A DNA stretch of 32,000 bases from Hoeflea sp. BRH_c9 (GTDB lineage: Bacteria; Pseudomonadota; Alphaproteobacteria; Rhizobiales; Rhizobiaceae): assembly GCA_000961635.1 (NCBI GenBank), contig LADQ01000263.1, positions 1 to 32,000 of the forward strand, written 5' to 3'. Position 1 is the stretch's first letter. Each line of letters opens with the position of its first letter. Position numbers and translations under genes: made by a program. Of this stretch, positions 25,920 through 32,000 are shown one piece after another. Under the pieces are notes generated by a model that was given only the letters and a program-made list of their open reading frames with translations, was not told where the DNA came from and did not search any database.

Positions 25920-28900
25920 ATGTGGACGAAGTTGAAGAGGTTCATTCGCTGGGCGCTGGTGCCGCTGGCGCTTGTCATCTTTTCGCTGGCGCTTTGGTTC
26001 GCCGGGCCGCTGATCGAGTTTGCCGGCTATCCGCCGCTGGCCGGCTTCTGGACGCGGGTGTTGATCATTGCGCTGATCTGGTGCGTCTATCTGGGATTGA
26101 CCGCCTGGAAGTTCGTCAAGCGCCGCAAGGCTGAAAAGGCGCTCGAAGAGGCTGTCGTGGCGCAAGCCGAGTCTGGTGACAACGAAGAATTGTCGCAGCG
26201 CATGGCGGATGCCGTGGAGACCTTGCGCAAGGCGTCGAAGGGCCGGAATTTCCTCTACGATCTTCCCTGGTACATCATCATTGGGCCTCCCGGGGTGGGC
26301 AAGACAACGGCGCTGGTCAATTGCGGGCTCAAGTTTCCGTTGGCGGCCAATGGCGAGAGTGCGTCCATCGCGGGCGTGGGCGGCACCCGCTATTGCGACT
26401 GGTGGTTCGCCGAGGACGCGGTGCTGATCGATACCGCCGGTCGCTACACGACGCAGGACACCGACGCCGAGGCTGACACCAAGAGCTGGCTTTCCTTCCT
26501 GTCGCTGCTGAAGAACAATCGCCCCAAACAGCCGATCAACGGCGTCATCCTGGCCACCAGCCTGGAAGACTTGATGCGGCTTCCGCAGGAGGACATCGAT
26601 GCGCATGCCAATGCGATCCGCAAAAGGCTGCTGGAACTGTACCAGGAGCTCAAGATCGATTTTCCGGTCTATGCCCTGTTCACCAAGTCGGACCTGATCG
26701 CCGGATTCAACGAGTTTTTCTCGTCTTTCCCGGATGAGCGGCGGCGGCAGGTCTGGGGCGCGACGTTTCAGACCGATGACAGAAAGAAGAACTGCGTCGG
26801 CATGATTCCCGGCGAGTTCGACGATCTTGTCATGCGGCTGACCGAGGAAACCGCCGACCGGCTGCAAGCCGAGCCGGATCCGATGGCAAGGATAGCCATC
26901 TTCGGCTTTCCGGCGCAGATGGCCAGCCTCCGCGATCCGGTGGCGAACTTCCTGCAGGCCATTTTCGAGCCGACCCGGTATCACGCCAATGCCCATCTTC
27001 GCGGCTTTTACTTCTCATCCGGCACCCAGGAGGGGACGCCGTTCGATCAGGTGCTTGGCGCGATGGGCAAGGATTTTGCCGCGCAGCCGGTTTCCCATAT
27101 GTCGGGGCGGGGGAGAAGCTACTTCCTGCACGACCTGCTGACCAAGGTCGTGTTTGAGGAGTCCGGCTGGGTGTCGCAGGACATGAAGGCCGTGCGGCGC
27201 ACGCAGATTGTCCGCTATGGCGCAATCGCCGCAATAACGCTTGGCGCCTTGGGATTAACATCGGCCTGGTTGTGGAGCTACTACCAGAACCGCAATCTGG
27301 TCTCAGCGGCCAATGCCTCCATTTCCGAATACCGGGGCATTGCCGGACCGGCGCTCAATGATGATGTCGTCAGCGACAGTGATTTGCACACAGTGCTCGA
27401 CCTGTTGCACAAATTGCGAAATCTCGAGACCGGCTATGCCAATCAGGACAAGGAGCCGGGATACATGGAAACCTTCGGCCTCAGTCAGCGCGCAAGGCTG
27501 ACGGCGGCCGGAAACGAGGCCTATCGCGCGGCGCTCGAACGCACCTTCCGCTCTCGCCTGGTCTACCGGCTTGAGCGGCAGATGGAAGCCAGCATCAATG
27601 TTCCGGCGGTGATCTATGAAGCGCTCAAGGTCTATCTGATGCTTGGCGGCAAGGCGCCGAAGACCGACAATGAATTCATCATCTCCTGGATGGTCAGGGA
27701 CTGGGAAGACAATCTGTATCAGGGCGCCGGCAACAAGCGCGGGCGCGAGGAACTGGAAGCGCATTTGCGCGCCATGCTGGAGCTCGATGACGCCCATGAA
27801 ACCCAGATCGAACTCAACGGCGCCCTTGTCGCGTCGGCGCAGCAGGCATTGGTCCGGTTGTCCCTCGTTGATCGCGCCTATTCCCTGATCAAGGGGGAGG
27901 CCAGCGGCGCCAATATCCCGGACTGGTCATTGGTGGATGCCGGTGGCGGCGATACCGCCCTGGTGTTTGAGACAGTTGACGGCTCGCCGGTCGAGGATCT
28001 GCGGATTCCCGGGTTGTTCACCTATGGCGGGTTCCACGATTATTTTCTCGATCAGCTTGGCGCTGTCGCCGACAAGCTTTCGGCGGAAAGCTGGGTGCTG
28101 GGCGAGGAGGGCGCCAAAGCCAAGGTTGAATCGCAGTTCCAGTCGCTCGGCAACATGCTGCTGGAAAAGTACCGCCAGGACTTCGTCGCCGAATGGGAGG
28201 GATTGTTCGGCAAGGTGCGGCTGAAACGGATGTCGGCGGACAAGCCGGAATACACGACCATCGCGTTCGCCTCGTCGGCCAATTCGCCGATCCGCAACCT
28301 GTTCCTGTCGGTGGCGCGCGAAACCAGCCTGACCAAGGAGCCGGAGGGCGGTGGAGGCGACGAGGTTTCCGATCTGGTTGACGGCGCCACCAATCCCGGA
28401 CTGGCCGGCGAGTTGGCCAGGATTGCGGTGCAGCGCGCCCGCGACCGGGCAACCGGCTGGTCAAGGATCGGCATCAATCTGGCGCTGGAGAAATCCCAGT
28501 CCCGTCTTGGAGCAGGGGGAACCGCGCAGCGTCCGACTGTGCCCGGAGAGACCATCGAAGGCTATTTCCGGCCCTATCATCAACTGGTTGACGGCGAAGT
28601 GGGACGGCGGCCGATCGACACCTTGATCACCACTTTGTACGAAATCTATCAAAGTCTGATCCTGGCTGCCACCAATCCGTCGCAGACCGAGCGGGCGACG
28701 GCGAATCTTCAGGTCCAGATTGTCAATCTTCGCGCCAATGCCTCGCGGCTGCCAACGCCGCTGCAACGGATGATGGAAGTGGCGGTCTCGGATTTCGAGG
28801 GCGATGCCGCAGGATCGACGATCTCGCAACTGAACCAGGCGCTGAACAGCGAGGTCACCCGCGTTTGCCAGGATGTCACCGCCAACCGCTATCCGTTTGC

Positions 28901-29519
28901 GCGAGGCAGTGGACGTGACGTGCAAATGTCTGAATTTGCTCGCGTATTTGCACCAAATGGAGCGATCGACAAATTTTTCGTGAACCGTCTGGCCACCTAT
29001 GTGGACATGTCAGGCGAGCAGTGGGACTGGAAAGTCGATTCCGTGATTGCCCAGGAGATGTCGAAGGCTACCCTGCGTGAATTCCAGCGCGCCGCTGAAA
29101 TCCGCGACGCCTTCTTTCCCTCCGGCTCTCCCCAGATCGGGCTCAACATGGTGATCCGGCCCAACACGATTTCGGGCAATGCGGAACTGGCGCTGATGGA
29201 GGTCAACGGAACCGTCATTCAATCCCAGCAGGTCGGCAATGCGCCTGTCAGCATGACCTGGCCGGGGATGGGCGCCGGCTCCGCCAGCATCACCATATTC
29301 CCCGAACTGCCAGGCCGGACCTCGTCTGTCACGGAAGCGGGGCAGTGGGCGTTCATGCGGCTGATCGAGAAAGGCGGTGCCAGCCGCAGCGGCGACGGGA
29401 TAGCTGTCAGGTTTGTCATCGGCGGGCGCGAGGTTTCCTACAAGATTGAAGTCAATTCGCTCAGGAACCCGCTGATCCTGCCTGCATTGAATGATTTCAA
29501 ATGTCCGGCGGGTTTTTGA
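25920..29519 (+). CDS. tssM: TssM, inner-membrane complex scaffold (IcmF family)
   Basis: A 1199-residue IcmF-type protein of normal full length. Two transmembrane helices lie near the N-terminus (about 8-30 and 38-58), followed by a cytoplasmic NTPase-like domain with Walker A GPPGVGKTT (122-130) and the VLIDTAGRY motif, then a third transmembrane helix (about 430-450). The remaining approximately 750 residues are periplasmic, and the C-terminal region resembles the IcmF C-terminal beta domain with TWPGMGAGSASI and GRTSSVTEAGQWAFMRL. It spans the periplasm as the firing channel. The ATG at 25920 directly follows an alternative TTG (25917) and has AAGG about 10 bases upstream. No frameshift is seen. 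Confidence 0.97.
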   Translation: MWTKLKRFIRWALVPLALVIFSLALWFAGPLIEFAGYPPLAGFWTRVLIIALIWCVYLGLTAWKFVKRRKAEKALEEAVVAQAESGDNEELSQRMADAVETLRKASKGRNFLYDLPWYIIIGPPGVGKTTALVNCGLKFPLAANGESASIAGVGGTRYCDWWFAEDAVLIDTAGRYTTQDTDAEADTKSWLSFLSLLKNNRPKQPINGVILATSLEDLMRLPQEDIDAHANAIRKRLLELYQELKIDFPVYALFTKSDLIAGFNEFFSSFPDERRRQVWGATFQTDDRKKNCVGMIPGEFDDLVMRLTEETADRLQAEPDPMARIAIFGFPAQMASLRDPVANFLQAIFEPTRYHANAHLRGFYFSSGTQEGTPFDQVLGAMGKDFAAQPVSHMSGRGRSYFLHDLLTKVVFEESGWVSQDMKAVRRTQIVRYGAIAAITLGALGLTSAWLWSYYQNRNLVSAANASISEYRGIAGPALNDDVVSDSDLHTVLDLLHKLRNLETGYANQDKEPGYMETFGLSQRARLTAAGNEAYRAALERTFRSRLVYRLERQMEASINVPAVIYEALKVYLMLGGKAPKTDNEFIISWMVRDWEDNLYQGAGNKRGREELEAHLRAMLELDDAHETQIELNGALVASAQQALVRLSLVDRAYSLIKGEASGANIPDWSLVDAGGGDTALVFETVDGSPVEDLRIPGLFTYGGFHDYFLDQLGAVADKLSAESWVLGEEGAKAKVESQFQSLGNMLLEKYRQDFVAEWEGLFGKVRLKRMSADKPEYTTIAFASSANSPIRNLFLSVARETSLTKEPEGGGGDEVSDLVDGATNPGLAGELARIAVQRARDRATGWSRIGINLALEKSQSRLGAGGTAQRPTVPGETIEGYFRPYHQLVDGEVGRRPIDTLITTLYEIYQSLILAATNPSQTERATANLQVQIVNLRANASRLPTPLQRMMEVAVSDFEGDAAGSTISQLNQALNSEVTRVCQDVTANRYPFARGSGRDVQMSEFARVFAPNGAIDKFFVNRLATYVDMSGEQWDWKVDSVIAQEMSKATLREFQRAAEIRDAFFPSGSPQIGLNMVIRPNTISGNAELALMEVNGTVIQSQQVGNAPVSMTWPGMGAGSASITIFPELPGRTSSVTEAGQWAFMRLIEKGGASRSGDGIAVRFVIGGREVSYKIEVNSLRNPLILPALNDFKCPAGF

Positions 29520-29520
29520 G

Positions 29521-30222
29521 ATGCCGGTAGGATTGTACGGCAAGTATCCGGAAAAACGTGATTTTGTCGTCCTGAACATGCCACGGACCGTGTTGCAGCC
29601 GCTTGAAAACTGGATTCAGTCGGGACTTGCGGCAAGCAGGGAGAAGCTTGGACGGTCCTGGGGAGACCACTACATGATTCAACCGATCTGGAGTTTCCGG
29701 CTGGGGTCTTCAATCACCGGGGTGGATTGCCTGGGAGCCATGTCGCCCTCGGTTGACGGCGTCGGACGGACGTTTCCGCTGGTCATTCTTTCCCACGCGC
29801 CTCCGTCCTCGGGCGGGTACCCGTCGATTGACGCCCTGGATCCTGATCAATGGTTTCCCGATGTTCATGGCAAACTGCTTGGTGCGCTCGATGAACATGC
29901 GCCGAAGGAACCTCGCGAACTTATTGAAGGCCTTGGCGAGCCCGGATGTCTCTCCGCCGACCCGCCGGCAGGCATGTCCGCGGTCGCCAACGGCCACCGG
30001 GCCATGGTCGCCGACGGCGAACTGAAATCCGCGCTGGGACGAATGACCGAGATCGGGCGGGCCGTGGCCGGCAAGATGATGTCGGTCTGGTGGACATCAG
30101 GCAGCGAGACTGTTCCTGCCCAGGTCGCGGTTTTTACCGGAATGCCGGATGTCTGGTTCATGGCGGACATGATGTCGGGACCGCTTGCGGAAACCCAGGC
30201 AAGCTGGCCAATCGAGGACTGA
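29521..30222 (+). CDS. tagF: TagF, post-translational T6SS repressor (ImpM family)
   Basis: A 233-residue protein beginning MPVGLYGKYPEKRDFV, the family's 'GFYGKLP.RGDF' signature, with SWGDHYMIQPIWSFRL and GRTFPLVIL. TagF proteins hold the system off by binding Fha or acting alongside it, independently of the kinase/phosphatase pair. The start at 29521 comes one base after the tssM stop, with a GGCGGG site at about 29506-29512; an upstream in-frame ATG at 29491 lies inside tssM and is less likely. It precedes pppA. Confidence 0.93.
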   Translation: MPVGLYGKYPEKRDFVVLNMPRTVLQPLENWIQSGLAASREKLGRSWGDHYMIQPIWSFRLGSSITGVDCLGAMSPSVDGVGRTFPLVILSHAPPSSGGYPSIDALDPDQWFPDVHGKLLGALDEHAPKEPRELIEGLGEPGCLSADPPAGMSAVANGHRAMVADGELKSALGRMTEIGRAVAGKMMSVWWTSGSETVPAQVAVFTGMPDVWFMADMMSGPLAETQASWPIED

Positions 30223-30271
30223 GGTGGCGCCGTGGTGGCGATGACAGGCCAAAGACACAAAGGACGCGTGC

Positions 30272-31039
30272 ATGAATAGCCGCCCGTTTCAGATCAACAG
30301 TTATTCACTCACGCATGTCGGTTGCGTGCGCCGGCTGAACGAAGACCGCTACTTCGCTGATCCCAAGGCAGGCGTCTGGGTTGTGGCGGATGGAATGGGA
30401 GGCCACGATGCCGGTGACCTTGCCAGCGAGGCGATTGTCCAGGGTCTCAGAGACTTGCCCGACGCCACCTCCGCCATTGCCCTCGACGAGCAGTTCCGCG
30501 AGCGCATCCTGCGCGCCAATGACCATATAAGGCGGATCTCGGTTGAGCGCGGCAATGTTGTCATTGGCAGTACAGTCGTGGGTCTGCTTTGTTTCGGCGA
30601 CGCCTACCGCTGCATCTGGGCCGGGGACAGCAGGGCCTATTTGCTGCGCGGCGATACGCTGACCCAATTGTCGCGGGATCACACCGAGGTTCAGGATCTT
30701 TATGATCGTGGTATGCTCACGTCCGAGGAAGCGGCCAACTATCCGCGCAAGAATGTCATCACCAGCGCCATCGGCGTGGCCGAAGCACCGCATTTTGATG
30801 TTGCCGACGGCCGGGTCCAGACAGGCGATACATTCCTGCTGTGCAGTGACGGCCTGACAGCCCATGTCTCCAACCCGGAAATCGGCGAGATCATGGCTGG
30901 CCGGCGGGTCCGGGAGATCTGCGAACAACTGATTGAGCTTGCGCTCGACCGGGGCGGGACCGATAATGTCACCGTGAACGCGATCCAGTTTCATGCGTCC
31001 AAGGCGACAATACCTGTTGATTTCCTGGAACAGGCCTGA
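30272..31039 (+). CDS. pppA: PppA/TagG, PP2C-type serine/threonine phosphatase
   Basis: A 255-residue PP2C-family phosphatase. The metal-binding and catalytic motifs are all present: R20-R21 with NED near 23-25, VADGMGGHDAGD (D40-G41), GDSRAYLLR, the SRDHTEVQDL segment, LCSDGLTAHV, and the C-terminal GGTDNVTV. In T6SS it dephosphorylates Fha to switch the machine off, opposing PpkA. There is no signal peptide, so it acts in the cytoplasm. An AAAGGA site lies upstream of the ATG and the ppkA gene follows 17 bases after the stop. Confidence 0.95.
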   Translation: MNSRPFQINSYSLTHVGCVRRLNEDRYFADPKAGVWVVADGMGGHDAGDLASEAIVQGLRDLPDATSAIALDEQFRERILRANDHIRRISVERGNVVIGSTVVGLLCFGDAYRCIWAGDSRAYLLRGDTLTQLSRDHTEVQDLYDRGMLTSEEAANYPRKNVITSAIGVAEAPHFDVADGRVQTGDTFLLCSDGLTAHVSNPEIGEIMAGRRVREICEQLIELALDRGGTDNVTVNAIQFHASKATIPVDFLEQA

Positions 31040-31056
31040 AAGGAGAATTTGGGTCT

Positions 31057-32000
31057 ATGAGCGACCAGGAAAAAACCCGCATCATGTCGATTGTCGGTCT
31101 TGGACCCGGCACCCAGTTGAATGGGTTGTTCGAAATCGACGAAAAGATCGCATCCGGTGGGATGGGAGAGGTTTTTCGCGGCCACGAAATCATGAGTGGC
31201 CATCCCATAGCCATCAAGATCGTGTTGTCGGAGCTTGCCAAGGACGAGACCATCGTTGGCCTGTTCAACAAAGAAGCCCGCATCCTGCGCGATTTCAATC
31301 ATCCGGCGATTGTCAGATATATGGCTTTTGGCACCGATCCGATCATCGGCCGGCCCTATCTGGTGATGGAATTCATCAATGGACCGTCGCTGGCCGAGCG
31401 GCTTGAGGAAGGCCCGCTGGCGCTCGATGAAGCCAAGAACCTTTTCGGCAGGTTGGCGTCCGGTCTTGATGCGGCGCATGAACTTGGCGTCATTCACCGC
31501 GACATTTCCTCCGATAACGTCATTCTTGCCGGTGGTGCTGTCGCCAATGCCAAGATCATCGATTTCGGCATTGCCCGGACAACCAAGGGCGTGACGCTGC
31601 TCGACGGCAAATTTGCCGGCAAGTACAATTTCGTGTCGCCCGAGCAGTTGGGTCTGTTTAACAGCAATATTTCCGAGGCGACGGATATTTACAGTTTCGG
31701 ACTGGTGATGGTGAATGCCTTGCGCGGCAAGCCCATCGACATGAATGGCACCCAGGTCGAAATCATCGAGAAGCGGCGAATCGTGCCGGATATTTCCGAT
31801 ATCGATGAATCGATGCGTCCGATCATCGAATTGATGCTGCAGCCAAATCCCGCCGATCGGAAAGTGACCATGGCCGATATCGCGGACTGGTTCACGCAGC
31901 GCCGGGAGCGGTCGACGCCGCCACGGCCAATCCCGACCGCGCCGCCGAAACCAGCTGTTGCGAGCCCCGCCGCGGCGGAAAAGCCGATTGCCATGCCCGC
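31057..32000 (+). CDS. ppkA: PpkA/TagE, serine/threonine kinase (cut by window end)
   Basis: The first 314 residues of a Hanks-type kinase; the frame stays open to the last base. The glycine-rich loop IASGGMGEVF (31-40), VAIK-type lysine K54, helix-C glutamate E73, catalytic loop HRDISSDNVIL (D149, N154) and IDFG (D169) are all present, so the kinase should be active. HRDISSDN rather than HRDLKPEN is a known variant in T6SS kinases. After the kinase domain (about 20-290) a proline/alanine-rich linker begins, as in family members that continue to a transmembrane helix and periplasmic sensor domain beyond the window. An AAGGAG site (31040-31045) sets the ATG at 31057. It is the activator of the threonine-phosphorylation pathway with Fha and PppA. 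Confidence 0.93.
   Translation, partial: MSDQEKTRIMSIVGLGPGTQLNGLFEIDEKIASGGMGEVFRGHEIMSGHPIAIKIVLSELAKDETIVGLFNKEARILRDFNHPAIVRYMAFGTDPIIGRPYLVMEFINGPSLAERLEEGPLALDEAKNLFGRLASGLDAAHELGVIHRDISSDNVILAGGAVANAKIIDFGIARTTKGVTLLDGKFAGKYNFVSPEQLGLFNSNISEATDIYSFGLVMVNALRGKPIDMNGTQVEIIEKRRIVPDISDIDESMRPIIELMLQPNPADRKVTMADIADWFTQRRERSTPPRPIPTAPPKPAVASPAAAEKPIAMP

Noticed and set aside
24374-25978. Open frame of 534 codons antisense to tssL
   Set aside because: It is a high-GC antisense shadow with Arg/His/Gln-rich composition and no recognisable motif; tssL is clearly the real gene.
1-32000. CRISPR arrays, transposases, integrases or rRNA genes
   Set aside because: No repeat-spacer arrays, transposase or integrase reading frames, terminal inverted repeats or rRNA sequence were seen.

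Overview
The window looks like a high-GC alphaproteobacterial chromosome segment, probably Hyphomicrobiales/Rhizobiales. That placement is an inference from the rhizobial 'imp'-type type VI secretion (T6SS) gene set, the TssL with a fused OmpA domain, the PpkA/PppA/Fha regulators and the absence of TssJ. I have no 16S or other marker.

Left flank (1-1223, plus strand): the end of a DUF2157-like membrane protein, a GDYXXLXY-family protein and a tRNA-Leu(UAG). They look unrelated to T6SS.

Effector island (1270-7199, all minus strand; transcription order right to left): VgrG spike, PAAR tip, DUF4123 adaptor, a free-standing WHH (HNH/ENDO VII) nuclease effector, a SMI1/KNR4 (SUKH) immunity protein, and last a Cdc123/D123-like ATP-grasp protein. 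This reads as one delivery unit: spike, tip, adaptor, toxin and antidote, with an unexpected eukaryote-type ATP-grasp gene at the end.

Divergent gap (7200-7932): no recognised gene, but a near-consensus sigma70 promoter facing right.

T6SS core (7933-32000, all plus strand): periplasmic OmpA-like protein, TssA, TssB, TssC, Hcp (TssD), TssE, TssF, TssG, ClpV (TssH), TagH/Fha, then a lipase-type effector with an overlapping ankyrin-like immunity gene, then TssK, TssL (with OmpA domain), TssM, TagF, PppA phosphatase and PpkA kinase (cut by the window end). With VgrG, 12 of the 13 core components are present and only TssJ is not seen. TssB/TssC form the sheath, Hcp the tube, VgrG/PAAR the tip, TssE/F/G/K the baseplate, TssA the assembly cap, TssL/M the membrane complex, and ClpV recycles the sheath. 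PpkA, PppA, Fha and TagF form the threonine-phosphorylation switch. Many genes overlap by about 4 bp (tssE-F-G, tssK-L), so translational coupling is likely.

The most interesting points are the Cdc123-like gene in a toxin/immunity operon, the lipase effector whose composition changes part-way along (a possible module swap), the free-standing WHH toxin, the missing TssJ alongside two OmpA-type peptidoglycan binders, and small perfect inverted repeats after hcp and before tssK.
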